From the NCBI RefSeq assembly GCF_014648435.1, contig NZ_BMRC01000023.1:87724-151723 (forward strand): a stretch of DNA of 64,000 nt, read 5' to 3'. The position numbers and the translations under genes were made by a program. Positions 56,900 through 64,000 of this stretch are shown piece after piece (positions within the stretch are counted from its first letter, which is position 1; every line of letters starts with the position of its first letter). This stretch comes from Nonomuraea spiralis. Its GTDB lineage: Bacteria > Actinomycetota > Actinomycetes > Streptosporangiales > Streptosporangiaceae. The notes beneath the pieces are model-generated. The model was not told where the DNA came from. It made no database searches and saw only the letters and a list, made by a program, of their open reading frames with translations.

Positions 56900-57405
56900 C
56901 CATCCCGATGACCAAGGCCGCGCGGCAGGCGAGGATCACCGACCTGCTGCAGCGGAAGGCGGTGCGCTCGCAGCCCGAGCTGGCCAAGCTGCTGGCCGAG
57001 AGCGGCGTCGAGGTCACCCAGGCCACCCTCTCCCGCGACCTGGACGAGCTCGGCGCGCTCAAGCTGCGCGCCGACGACGGCTCCCTGGTGTACGCGCTGC
57101 CCGGCGAGGGCGGCGACCGCATCCCCCTCACCAGGACCGGCGGCGGCGGCGAGACCCCGGCGGCACGGCTGCACCGCATCGCCGAGGAACTGCTGGTCGC
57201 CGCCGAGGCCTCGGCCAACCTGGTCATCGTCAGAACCCCGCCGGGCGCCGCCCAGTTCCTCGCCTCCGCCATCGACCACGCCGACTGGGAGTCGATCCTC
57301 GGCACGGTGGCGGGCGACGACACGATCCTGGTCATCAGCCGGGACCCGTCGGGCGGCCAGGCCGTCGCGGAGGCGCTGCTGCGCGTGGCGGACCGACGTG
57401 GTTGA
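56896..57405 (+). CDS. argR: Arginine repressor
   Basis: Hexameric arginine-responsive repressor. The 169-residue protein has the winged helix KAARQARITDLLQRKAVRSQPELAKLLAESGVEVTQATLSRDLDELGALKLRADDG. The C-terminal oligomerisation/arginine domain (about 95-165) contains LVIVRTPPGAAQFLASAIDHADWESILGTVAGDDTILVI, where Gly-Asp-Asp binds arginine. It is the sixth gene of the cluster it controls; the ARG-box palindromes before argC are its expected targets. Confidence 0.95.
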   Translation: MTIPMTKAARQARITDLLQRKAVRSQPELAKLLAESGVEVTQATLSRDLDELGALKLRADDGSLVYALPGEGGDRIPLTRTGGGGETPAARLHRIAEELLVAAEASANLVIVRTPPGAAQFLASAIDHADWESILGTVAGDDTILVISRDPSGGQAVAEALLRVADRRG

Positions 57406-57486
57406 CCCGGCCGGGATCACGGCCTGCCCTGACGCCAAGAAGGACTGAGTTGCACTATGGTCGCGTGGGAAATGGAGGAGATGACG

Positions 57487-58902
57487 GTGAGTGATGGCAA
57501 GCCGATGCGGCTGTGGGGCGGACGCTTCGAGAGCGGTCCGTCCGACGCGCTGGCCCGGCTTTCGGTGAGTGTGCACTTCGACTGGCGGCTGGTGCCGTAC
57601 GACCTGGCGGCGTCCAGGGCGCACGCCCGCGTGCTGCACAGGGCGGGGCTGCTGACCGACGAGGAGCTGGAGCGCATGATCGGTGCGCTCGACGACCTGG
57701 AGGCCGCCTGCAAGGCGGGCGAGTTCCGCCCGACCGTGGCCGACGAGGACGTCCACACCGCGCTGGAACGCGGCCTGCTGGAGCGTCTCGGCTCGCTCGG
57801 CGGCAAGCTCCGCGCCGGCCGCAGCCGCAACGACCAGATCGCCACCGACCTGCGCCTCTACCTCCGCGACCACGTGCGCACCATCGTCTCCCGCCTGGTC
57901 GAGCTGGAGACCGCGCTGATGGCCCAGGCCGAGCAGCACGCCGAGACCGCCGCGCCGGGCATGACCCACCTGCAGCACGCCCAGCCGGTCTCCTTCGGCC
58001 ACCAGCTCCTGGCCCACGTGCACGCCTTCACCCGCGACGTCGACCGGCTCACCGACTGGGACAAGCGCGCCGCGGTCTCCCCGCTCGGCGCCGGCGCCCT
58101 GGCGGGCTCCTCGCTGCCGCTCGACCCGCAGGCCGTGGCCGACGAGCTGGGCTTCTCCGCCGCCGCGCCCAACTCGATGGACGCCGTCGCCGACCGCGAC
58201 TTCGCCGCCGAGTTCCTGTTCGACGCGGCCATGGTCGGCGTGCACCTGTCGCGGCTGGGCGAGGAGATCGTCCTGTGGGCCTCGCAGGAGTTCCGCTGGA
58301 TCGAGATGGACGACGCCTACTCCACCGGCTCGTCGATCATGCCGCAGAAGAAGAACCCCGACGTCGCCGAGCTGGCCCGCGGCAAGTCCGGGCGGCTCAT
58401 CGGCAACCTGATGTCGATGCTGACCACGCTCAAGGGCCTGCCGCTGACCTACAACCGTGACCTTCAGGAGGACAAGGAGCCGGTGTTCGACTCGGTCGAC
58501 ACGCTGCTGCTCGTCCTGCCCGCGATGGCCGGCCTGGTCGCGACCATGCGCGTCAACACCGCCCGCATGGAGGCGTCCGCGCCCGACGGCTTCGCCCTGG
58601 CCACCGACCTGGCCGAGCTGCTGGTGCGGCGTGGGGTGCCGTTCCGCGAGGCGCACGAGGCCGTCGGCCACCTGGTGGTCTGGTGCCAGGTCAACGACAA
58701 GGACCTCGGCGACCTCACCGACGACGAGCTGGCCAAGGTCTCGCCGCACCTGACGCCCGACGTACGCGACGTGCTGAGCGTGCCCGGCGCGCTGGCCGCC
58801 CGCAAGGCCCACGGCGGCACCGCGCCCGACCGCGTACGCGACCAGCTCGTCGCGCTGCGCGAGGCGGTCGACGCGCAGGCGGCATGGGCCGCGGGGAGCT
58901 GA
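57487..58902 (+). CDS. argH: Argininosuccinate lyase
   Basis: Last step of arginine synthesis: cleavage of argininosuccinate to arginine and fumarate. The 471-residue fumarase-superfamily protein starts SDGKPMRLWGGRFESGPSDALARLSVSV. It has DEDVHTALERGLLE, RSRNDQIATDLRLYLRD, THLQHAQPVSFGHQLL and the signature loop GSSIMPQKKNPDVAEL with the catalytic Ser. GTG at 57487 is chosen, 8 nt after GGAGG; ATG 57481 is too close to the RBS and ATG 57457 adds a non-family extension. The 81-bp gap after argR may carry its own promoter. argG, which normally precedes argH, is absent. Confidence 0.94.
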   Translation: MSDGKPMRLWGGRFESGPSDALARLSVSVHFDWRLVPYDLAASRAHARVLHRAGLLTDEELERMIGALDDLEAACKAGEFRPTVADEDVHTALERGLLERLGSLGGKLRAGRSRNDQIATDLRLYLRDHVRTIVSRLVELETALMAQAEQHAETAAPGMTHLQHAQPVSFGHQLLAHVHAFTRDVDRLTDWDKRAAVSPLGAGALAGSSLPLDPQAVADELGFSAAAPNSMDAVADRDFAAEFLFDAAMVGVHLSRLGEEIVLWASQEFRWIEMDDAYSTGSSIMPQKKNPDVAELARGKSGRLIGNLMSMLTTLKGLPLTYNRDLQEDKEPVFDSVDTLLLVLPAMAGLVATMRVNTARMEASAPDGFALATDLAELLVRRGVPFREAHEAVGHLVVWCQVNDKDLGDLTDDELAKVSPHLTPDVRDVLSVPGALAARKAHGGTAPDRVRDQLVALREAVDAQAAWAAGS

Positions 58903-59699
58903 GCGCCGCGCCGCTGCCGCGGAGCTTCTTCGACCGGCCCTCGCACGAGGTCGCGCCCGACCTGCTCGGCCGCGTCCTCGTGCACGGGCCGGTCGCCGTA
59001 CGCCTCACCGAGGTCGAGGCGTACGGCGGCCCCGGCGAGGACCCGGCGGCCCACACCTACCGCGGCAGGACCCCTCGCAACGCCGTCATGTTCGGCCCGC
59101 CCGGCCACCTGTACGTCTACTTCACCTACGGCATGCACTTCTGCGCGAACCTCGTCTGCCTGCCCGAGGGGTCCGGCTCGGCCGTGCTGCTTCGCGCCGG
59201 CGAGATCATCACCGGTCTCGACGAGGCCCGCGCCCGGCGCGCCCCCGCCCTCGCTCCCGACGGCCGCGGGCCCGCGACCGGCAAGGCGAAGGTGGTGCCG
59301 GACCGCGACCTGGCCCGCGGCCCCGCCAGGCTGGCCGTCGCGCTGGGCCTGCTGCGCGAGCACAACGGCCTCGACGCGATCTGGGAAGGCTCACCCGCCG
59401 CCCTCCCACCCCTCGCCGAAGACGGGACCGGGCACGGGACCGAAGACGGGACCGGGCACGGCACCGGGCACGCCGCTTGGCTCACCGGACTGCCCCACGG
59501 TTTCGCGGCCGTCCTCGAAGGCCGCCCCGCCGGCCCCGGCACGATCAGGTCAGGCCCGCGCACCGGCGTGTCGACCGCCAAGGACACCCCGTGGCGGTTC
59601 TGGGTCGGCGACGACCCGACCGTCTCGCCGTACCGCGTTCACGTGCCGCGCCGGCGCAGCTCCGCGGCCACCTCCGTCGGGGAGGCGCCCAGCTCGTGA
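58884..59699 (+). CDS. 3-methyladenine DNA glycosylase, AAG/MPG family
   Basis: A 271-residue base-excision repair enzyme that removes alkylated purines. Family blocks are FFDRPSHEVAPDLLGRVLVH, VRLTEVEAYGGPGEDPAAHTYRGRTPRNAVMFGPPGHLYVYFTYGMHFCANLV (catalytic Glu and intercalating Tyr), VLLRAGEII, and the closing VSTAKDTPWRFWVGDDPTVSPYR. It is longer than usual (about 200-210 aa). The extra length is a Gly/His/Thr insert (about 181-195) from a DNA tandem repeat, plus a 20-residue tail. ATG at 58884 lies inside the argH 3' end. The 3' end overlaps the converging PH-domain gene by 61 nt. Confidence 0.85.
   Translation: MGRGELSAAPLPRSFFDRPSHEVAPDLLGRVLVHGPVAVRLTEVEAYGGPGEDPAAHTYRGRTPRNAVMFGPPGHLYVYFTYGMHFCANLVCLPEGSGSAVLLRAGEIITGLDEARARRAPALAPDGRGPATGKAKVVPDRDLARGPARLAVALGLLREHNGLDAIWEGSPAALPPLAEDGTGHGTEDGTGHGTGHAAWLTGLPHGFAAVLEGRPAGPGTIRSGPRTGVSTAKDTPWRFWVGDDPTVSPYRVHVPRRRSSAATSVGEAPSS
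59418..59470 (+). repeat. 24-bp tandem repeat inside the DNA glycosylase gene
   Basis: The unit GAAGACGGGACCGGGCACGG plus GACC occurs at 59418-59441 and again, slightly changed and truncated, at 59442-59470. It encodes EDGTGHGT twice, giving a His/Gly-rich surface loop. It is in frame and does not break the gene. Confidence 0.7.
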
Positions 59700-60040
59700 G
59701 CGCTGAAGACGTGCAGATGGTCGCCGGTGTCGATCTCCAGCATCTCGCTGCGCAGCCCGTACCGCCTGCGCACGTCCACCTTGACGTCCTCGACCGCCTC
59801 CCACGGCACGTGCCGCCGTCCGGCGAACCCGTGCACGACCGTGATGCCGCTCGCGTCGGCGGCCAGCCGCACCGGCACCAGCAGGTCACGCAGCCCCATC
59901 CCGCCCACCAGCACGGCGGCGGGCACCGCCAGGATCACCCCGCGCACGTCCCCGGCGGCCCACCAGAACACGGCGAGCCCGGCGCACACCAGAGCCCCTA
60001 AGATCTTGAAAACGGCCAGCTCGCGACGGACCCTCCACAT
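59639..60040 (-). CDS. Membrane protein with bacterial PH-like domain
   Basis: A 133-residue protein with two N-terminal helices (FKILGALVCAGLAVFWWAAG; GVILAVPAAVLVGGMGL). A short cytoplasmic PH-like domain follows (LAADASGITVVHGFAGRRHVPWEAVEDVKVDVRRRYGLRSEMLEIDTGDHLHVFS), as in the bPH6 proteins of actinobacteria. Function is unknown; such proteins are common next to house-keeping genes. The start is ATG 60040, with GTG 60046 also possible. A -10-like sequence directly upstream suggests a leaderless or nearly leaderless message. Confidence 0.65.
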   Translation of the reverse strand: MWRVRRELAVFKILGALVCAGLAVFWWAAGDVRGVILAVPAAVLVGGMGLRDLLVPVRLAADASGITVVHGFAGRRHVPWEAVEDVKVDVRRRYGLRSEMLEIDTGDHLHVFSAHELGASPTEVAAELRRRGT

Positions 60041-60126
60041 GGACACCGAGCGTATCCAAGTGGCGCGCACACGCACCGATCGGGCAGGCTAAAGGCACCG
60101 ACATCCGACCCAGGGAAGCCATCACC

Positions 60127-61392
60127 GTGACCGACATCATCGACGACCTCGCGTGGCGAGGATTGATCGCCCAGTCCACCGACCTCGACGCCCTGCGCGC
60201 GTCCATGGCCAAGGCGCCGATCACGGTCTATTCCGGCTTCGATCCCACCGCGCCGTCCCTGCACATCGGTCACTTCGTGCCGCTGCTCACGCTGCGCCGC
60301 CTCCAGGACGCCGGCCACCACCCGATCGGGCTCGTCGGCGGCGCCACCGGCCTGATCGGCGACCCCAGCGGACGCAACACCGAGCGTTCGCTCAACTCCG
60401 CCGAGATCGTCGCGGAGTGGGTGGAACGGCTGCGCGGCCAGGTCGGCAAGTTCCTCGACTTCGACGCCGAGGCCAACCCGGCCCGCCTGGTCAGCAACCT
60501 CGACTGGACCGGCGAGCTGAGCGCCATCGACTTCCTGCGCGACATCGGCAAGCACTTCCCGGTCAACCGCATGCTGGCCAGGGAGTCGGTCTCCGCCCGG
60601 CTGGCGGGGGAGGGGCTGAGCTACACCGAGTTCAGCTACCAGATCCTGCAGTCCAACGACTACCTGGAGCTGTTCCGCCGTTACGACTGCACCCTGCAGA
60701 TCGGCGGCAGCGACCAGTGGGGCAACATCACCGCGGGCGCCGACCTGATCCGCCGCGTCGAGGGCGGTCACGTGCACGTCCTCACGCAGCCGCTGATCAC
60801 CAAGGCCGACGGCACCAAGTTCGGCAAGACCGCGGGCGGCGCGCTCTGGCTCGACCCCGAGATGACCTCGCCGTACGCCTTCTACCAGTACTTCCTCAAC
60901 TCCGACGACCGTGACGTGATCCACTACCTGAAGGTGTTCACGTTCCGGAGCCGCGAGGAGATCGAAGAGCTGGAGAAGGCGGTCGCCGAGCGGCCCTTCG
61001 CCCGCGAGGCCCAGCGCACGCTGGCCGAAGACCTCACCGAGCTGCTGCACGGCCGGGCGGAGCTCGACGCCGTGGTGGCCGCGTCCAAGGCGCTGTTCGG
61101 CCAGGGTTCGCTGGACGAGCTGCACGCCGCAACCCTGGCGGCCGCCCTGGCGGAGGTCCCCAAGGCCGCCGTCCCCGAGCTCGGCGCGGCCTTCGTCGAC
61201 CTGCTGGCCGACAGCGGCCTGGTGGAGTCGAAGTCGGCGGCCAGGCGCGCGGTCAAGGAGGGCGGCGCGTACCTGAACAACGTCAAGATCACCGACGAGT
61301 CGTACGTGCCCGCGGTCTCCGACCTGCTCGCAGGCCGGTTCATGGTCCTGCGCCGCGGCAAGAAGTCGATCGGCGGGGTCGAGGTCGGCTGA
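60127..61392 (+). CDS. tyrS: Tyrosyl-tRNA synthetase
   Basis: Class I synthetase charging tRNA-Tyr. The 421-residue protein has the Rossmann core with tyrosine-binding VYSGFDPTAPSLHIGHFVPLL (HIGH motif). It also has QILQSNDYLELFRRYDCTLQIGGSDQWGNITAG, and the KMSKS-type loop KADGTKFGKTAGGALW. The C-terminal S4-like RNA-binding domain spans about 350-421 (GLVESKSAARRAVKEGGAYLNNVKI). GTG at 60127 is used. The upstream gap to the divergent gene is too short (about 85 bp) for a T-box. Confidence 0.96.
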   Translation: MTDIIDDLAWRGLIAQSTDLDALRASMAKAPITVYSGFDPTAPSLHIGHFVPLLTLRRLQDAGHHPIGLVGGATGLIGDPSGRNTERSLNSAEIVAEWVERLRGQVGKFLDFDAEANPARLVSNLDWTGELSAIDFLRDIGKHFPVNRMLARESVSARLAGEGLSYTEFSYQILQSNDYLELFRRYDCTLQIGGSDQWGNITAGADLIRRVEGGHVHVLTQPLITKADGTKFGKTAGGALWLDPEMTSPYAFYQYFLNSDDRDVIHYLKVFTFRSREEIEELEKAVAERPFAREAQRTLAEDLTELLHGRAELDAVVAASKALFGQGSLDELHAATLAAALAEVPKAAVPELGAAFVDLLADSGLVESKSAARRAVKEGGAYLNNVKITDESYVPAVSDLLAGRFMVLRRGKKSIGGVEVG

Positions 61393-61397
61393 CCGGC

Positions 61398-61427
61398 GAG
61401 GCGGGCTCTCCGTGATGAGCCCGCCTC
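61398..61427. terminator. Hairpin terminator between converging tyrS and GT39-like gene
   Basis: GAGGCGGGCTC (61398-61408) and GAGCCCGCCTC (61417-61427) form a perfect 11-bp stem with an 8-nt loop. It lies 5 nt after the tyrS stop and 5 nt before the end of the converging gene, so it can serve both. Confidence 0.75.
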
Positions 61428-61432
61428 TCCGC

Positions 61433-62884
61433 TCATTTACGTACGAACAGGGCCACCGTCAGCCCCGGCAGATCCGCCGAGTGCTTGACCGACACGGCCT
61501 CGAACCCCGCCCGCTCGACCTGCCCCACCCGCGGCACGGAGTTTCCCTGGAGCCCCGACTGCTTGGTGCCGCGCCACACCACCCACACCCGTTCGCGCCC
61601 CTTCAACGCCGCCGCGACATCCGACCTTTCCGGGTAGCCGAAGCCGTCGGGCTCGGGCGCGTCAGCGGCCTTGAGCACGTCGTCGGGCATCGCCGAGTCC
61701 GCGTAGTAGCCGAACCCGGCGCGCAGCTGGCTCTGCCCGTACACGATGGCGTCCCCGGGCTCGGCCCGTACCACCCGCAACGCCCACGGGACGTTGTCGA
61801 ACCGGCCGTTCTCCTCGCGTACCGTCATGTGGTCGGAAACCCCGAGCAGGCCCCCCACCAGCACGATCGCCACCCCGGCCGGCACCGGGAAGCGCGGCAC
61901 GCCCGCCACGGCCACCCCCGCCAGGAGCGCCAGCGCCGGAGCCGTCACGAACAGGTACCGGTCCACGTACGCCGGCGTCACCAGATGCGAGACCGCGAGC
62001 AGCAGCAGCGGCGGCAATACCAGCCACCCCAGCGCCGCCAGGGCCCACCGGCCTCCCTCGCCACGCCCCTCCGACCTCCACAACACCGCCACCCCGGCCA
62101 GCGCGACCGCGAACAGCAACACCCCGAGCCCGGTCGCGCCCGCCGCCATCTTGGGGAACTTCAGCCACACCTCCGGACCCCGCTGCGGGATCCAGCTGAT
62201 CGCATGCCGCTCCCCGAACCCGACCACCCCCAGCACGACCGCGGGCAGACCTCCGACGGCCAGCGCCGCCGCCATCCGCAGCAGCAGCCCGCGCCGGGCC
62301 AGCGCGAGATGCGCGGGCAACACCAGCACCGCGAACAGGTGCGTGCAGCACACCAGCGCCACCGCCACGCCGTAGGTCACCCAGCGCCGCCCGCCCGGCC
62401 GCTCCACCGCCCGGTGAAGTGCCCAGAACGAGAAGACCACCGCGGCCGCCGCGAAGGCGTATGACCTGGCGAAAGCCCCGTAATAGGAGACCGAGGGCAG
62501 GATCGCGAACAGCGCCGCCCCGATGACCCCAGCCCGCGTACTGTGCAGCCGCCTCCCCAGCTCGACCAGGAACCAGGCCGCCACGCCGATCGCCACCGCC
62601 GAAGGCAGCCGCAACCACAGCTCGGACGTGCCGGCTTTCACCCAGAAGTGCATGAACAGGTAGTAGGGGAGGAAGTGACCGTCGATGTTCCGGGCCAGCT
62701 CCCACAATCCCGCCATCGACCGGGAGGCCGCGCTGATGGTGGCCAGTTCGTCACCGTTCAGGGTGGCCGCCCCCGACCCCGAGAACGCCGCCGCCCCTGC
62801 GGCCAAGGCCATCCACCAGGGGGTCGAGGCGCGAGTGCGGGTCGCCGGTGGGGCGGGGGGAACAATTGTGGCGGCAGTGGTCAC
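61433..62884 (-). CDS. Polytopic membrane protein, GT39/GT-C glycosyltransferase-like
   Basis: A 483-residue integral membrane protein with about ten or eleven helices. The first extracytoplasmic loop (NGDELATISAASRSMAGLWELARNIDGHFLPYYLFMHFWVKAG) has the acidic and His residues found in GT-C enzymes of the PMT/GT39 type. HAISWIPQRGPEVWLKF and YVDRYLFVTAPALALLAG are further features. The soluble C-terminal tail (about 375-483) is a Rossmann-like unit seen in actinobacterial mannosyltransferase-like proteins. The likely donor is a polyprenyl-phosphate sugar; the acceptor is unknown. GTG at 62884 is chosen because TATTCT lies 6 nt upstream, indicating a leaderless transcript. Confidence 0.75.
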   Translation of the reverse strand: MTTAATIVPPAPPATRTRASTPWWMALAAGAAAFSGSGAATLNGDELATISAASRSMAGLWELARNIDGHFLPYYLFMHFWVKAGTSELWLRLPSAVAIGVAAWFLVELGRRLHSTRAGVIGAALFAILPSVSYYGAFARSYAFAAAAVVFSFWALHRAVERPGGRRWVTYGVAVALVCCTHLFAVLVLPAHLALARRGLLLRMAAALAVGGLPAVVLGVVGFGERHAISWIPQRGPEVWLKFPKMAAGATGLGVLLFAVALAGVAVLWRSEGRGEGGRWALAALGWLVLPPLLLLAVSHLVTPAYVDRYLFVTAPALALLAGVAVAGVPRFPVPAGVAIVLVGGLLGVSDHMTVREENGRFDNVPWALRVVRAEPGDAIVYGQSQLRAGFGYYADSAMPDDVLKAADAPEPDGFGYPERSDVAAALKGRERVWVVWRGTKQSGLQGNSVPRVGQVERAGFEAVSVKHSADLPGLTVALFVRK

Positions 62885-63100
62885 CGGGGCAGAATACGCG
62901 CCCCCACCGCCCCTTTCAGTCCGTACGAGCCCGTCCCGGCCTCGTACGACACCGCGATGCAGTGGGCCATGCCGCGAGGGCTCCTCCCGCCGGCGCATTG
63001 GGAGCGGCAAGTCCTTGGCCTACGCCGTCCCCCACTCCGGACAGCCACGCAGCAACCCCACCCGCCGACACCGTTCCTGCCGGCACGCAAACCCCGAACG

Positions 63101-63142
63101 CCAGCCCCTGTAGGCCAGCCCCTGTCGGCCAGCCCCGTCCCG
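63101..63142 (+). repeat. 14-bp tandem repeat, three units (cluster A)
   Basis: CCAGCCCCTGTAGG (63101-63114), CCAGCCCCTGTCGG (63115-63128) and CCAGCCCCGTCCCG (63129-63142): three head-to-tail units, the third degenerate. No spacer, so not CRISPR. Confidence 0.75.
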
Positions 63143-63169
63143 CGAGCCTTGGCCCATGAGCGTTGGCGC

Positions 63170-63211
63170 GCGAGCCCAGGCATGCGAGCCCAGGCATGCG
63201 AGCCCAGGCAT
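63170..63211 (+). repeat. 14-bp tandem repeat, three perfect units (cluster B)
   Basis: GCGAGCCCAGGCAT occurs three times without change (63170-63183, 63184-63197, 63198-63211), with a partial fourth GCGCGAGCC after it. Same period as cluster A 28 bp away but a different unit sequence. Confidence 0.85.
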
Positions 63212-63415
63212 GCGCGAGCCACGGAAGGCCGACCACCCGCCACCATGAGCCGGCCGATCCCCATATGTGCCCCCACGCATCATGGCTCGTCGGGGCGGGA
63301 AGCCCCGCTTGCGCGCTTGGCCCGCGCGGGGCGCAGCGACGGCGTGCGGGGCGCTGCGGCAGGGCACGGTCGGTCGCCGTTCCGTCCCTGTTGCGCCATG
63401 CTCGCGCCCGGCGAT

Positions 63416-63444
63416 TTGACGTGTCGTGGATCGCGACCTAATCT
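63416..63444 (+). promoter_or_regulatory. rRNA promoter P1
   Basis: TTGACG (63416-63421), 17-bp spacer, TAATCT (63439-63444). Near-consensus housekeeping sigma promoter about 475 bp before the 16S start, at the upstream end of the operon leader. Confidence 0.7.
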
Positions 63445-63600
63445 TTCACTTCGCCCCGGGAGTGAGCCGGACGCCCACCAGGCGGACGGGCCCCCAGGGC
63501 AAGCCCCTTGAGATGACAAGCCACCTCGGCCGAGGCGCTTCCACGCGCTTTGGCATGGGTTGTCCTCGGGCGCCCGAACCACGCCGAATAATCGGTTGAT

Positions 63601-63629
63601 TCGACAGGTGCCGGATGACACGGTAAGTT
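63601..63629 (+). promoter_or_regulatory. rRNA promoter P2
   Basis: TCGACA (63601-63606), 17-bp spacer, TAAGTT (63624-63629). A small hairpin (GCCTCG 63639-63644 with CGAGGC 63649-63654) follows in the early transcribed region. Confidence 0.55.
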
Positions 63630-63700
63630 ACGAGGGTTGCCTCGGAAGCGAGGCATCCAATCCTAGACAGGTTTGGTTGGTTTTGTTCAAGTCTCCGGAT

Positions 63701-63730
63701 TTGACACGAAATCACCGGGTCTGCTAAGAT
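63701..63730 (+). promoter_or_regulatory. rRNA promoter P3
   Basis: TTGACA (63701-63706), 18-bp spacer, TAAGAT (63725-63730), in an AT-richer stretch (GGTTTGGTTGGTTTTGTTCAAG region just upstream could act as an UP-like element). The best -35 match of the set and the closest to the 16S gene. Confidence 0.75.
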
Positions 63731-63800
63731 TAAGAACACGAACGAACGCCTCTGAACGAGGATCCGGGAACGGGTTCTGGTGAGGAAGTACGCGTCCGTT

Positions 63801-63850
63801 TCTTGAGAACTCAACAGTGTGTTTAAAAGCCAGTGCATGAAAACCATGCA
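63801..63850 (+). promoter_or_regulatory. rRNA leader: boxA-like antitermination site and processing hairpin
   Basis: TCTTGAGAACTCAACAGTGTG (63801-63821) is the conserved actinobacterial rrn leader element that includes a boxA-like core for NusB/S10-dependent antitermination. TGCATG (63834-63839) and CATGCA (63845-63850) form a 6-bp hairpin shortly after. The remaining leader to 63917 holds further short stems likely to pair with the far side of 16S for RNase III processing. Confidence 0.65.
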
Positions 63851-63917
63851 TAACCCCGTCACATCTTCGGATGGACGGATTCCTTTTTGGTTGGGATTCA
63901 ACCACTTTTCCAAGCAT

Positions 63918-64000
63918 TGTTTGGAGAGTTTGATCCTGGCTCAGGACGAACGCTGGCGGCGTGCTTAACACATGCAAGTCGAGCGGAAAGGCCCTTCGGG
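63918..64000 (+). rRNA. rrs: 16S ribosomal RNA, 5' end (partial)
   Basis: AGAGTTTGATCCTGGCTCAG at 63925-63944 is the universal 16S primer-27F site (E. coli positions 8-27), followed by GACGAACGCTGGCGGCGTGC and TTAACACATGCAAGTCGAGCG. Counting back places the mature 5' end near 63918. GGAAAGGCCCTTCGGG at the window end enters variable region V1 and is of actinobacterial type. The gene continues outside the window. Confidence 0.98.

Larger units (their letters stand above)
62885..63415. other. Gene-free stretch upstream of the rRNA operon
   Basis: No frame here has a convincing RBS, start and coding pattern; candidate frames are Pro/Arg/Gly-rich and run through tandem repeats. The left edge holds the leaderless promoter of the GT39-like gene (-10 TATTCT on the minus strand, 62896-62891). 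The rest contains two clusters of 14-bp repeats and then the first rRNA promoter. Confidence 0.6.

Noticed and set aside
60041..60126. T-box or other riboswitch before tyrS
   Set aside because: Only about 85 bp separate the divergent genes, too short for a T-box, and no T-box core sequence is visible.
63101..63211. CRISPR array
   Set aside because: Units are 14 bp and head to tail with no spacers, and no cas genes are present.
1..64000. Insertion sequences, integrases or tRNA attachment sites near the accessory loci
   Set aside because: No transposase, recombinase or tRNA gene was found, so mobile origin of the 15.5-22.9 kb block is not directly supported.

Overview
The window is from a high-GC Gram-positive actinobacterium. 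The signs are GC-rich codon use, many GTG starts, chains of 4-nt ATGA/GTGA overlaps, apparently leaderless genes, and an actinobacterial-type rRNA leader and 16S 5' end. Gene content (GH10-CBM2 xylanase, rhamnose catabolism, cytoplasm-facing formate dehydrogenase) fits a soil filamentous genus such as Nonomuraea or Streptosporangium, but the genus is inference.

Layout. 1-7,670 is core translation: the 3' end of aroE, infC (AUC start, leader hairpin), rpmI, rplT, an rRNA methyltransferase, a PAS histidine kinase, pheS and pheT. 7,700-14,800 is accessory: an MFS exporter, small proteins, an acyl-CoA synthetase, a secreted xylanase with likely operators, and a FadR-type regulator. 15,567-17,928 is a compact RiPP-like locus: a 20-codon peptide gene, a hairpin, a MccB-like E1/ThiF enzyme with an N-terminal peptide-binding-like region, and a PqqD-M50 membrane metalloprotease. 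Facing it at 18,013-22,850 is a three-gene operon of a DUF559-type nuclease, a winged-helix protein and a 1,053-aa protein with two P-loops (AAA plus HerA/FtsK-like), which resembles an anti-phage system. These two loci are the best candidates for something undescribed.

22,900-33,900 holds a sensor-domain membrane protein, a nitrilase, an HxlR regulator and a tightly coupled wall-recycling operon (SBP-DppB-DppC-MurQ-AnmK-serine hydrolase-fused DppDF) opposite an RpiR/SIS regulator. 33,900-37,700 has a sulfotransferase and a sulfatase, each behind PHO-box-like 11-bp repeats, then a PGRP amidase and a NUDIX-like protein. 37,800-43,270 is a formate dehydrogenase operon ending in a coupled 33-aa membrane peptide. 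43,370-49,450 is a divergent L-rhamnose locus under a LacI regulator. 49,685-51,612 has a PhoX-type phosphatase and a small membrane protein.

51,690-58,902 is the arginine operon argCJBDFR plus argH, led by ARG-box-like palindromes; argG is not here. It is followed by a DNA glycosylase, a PH-domain membrane protein, tyrS and a GT39-like membrane protein. From 62,885 to 63,917 there is no gene: the stretch holds 14-bp tandem repeats and several stacked rRNA promoters, and the window ends in the first 83 nt of a 16S rRNA gene.
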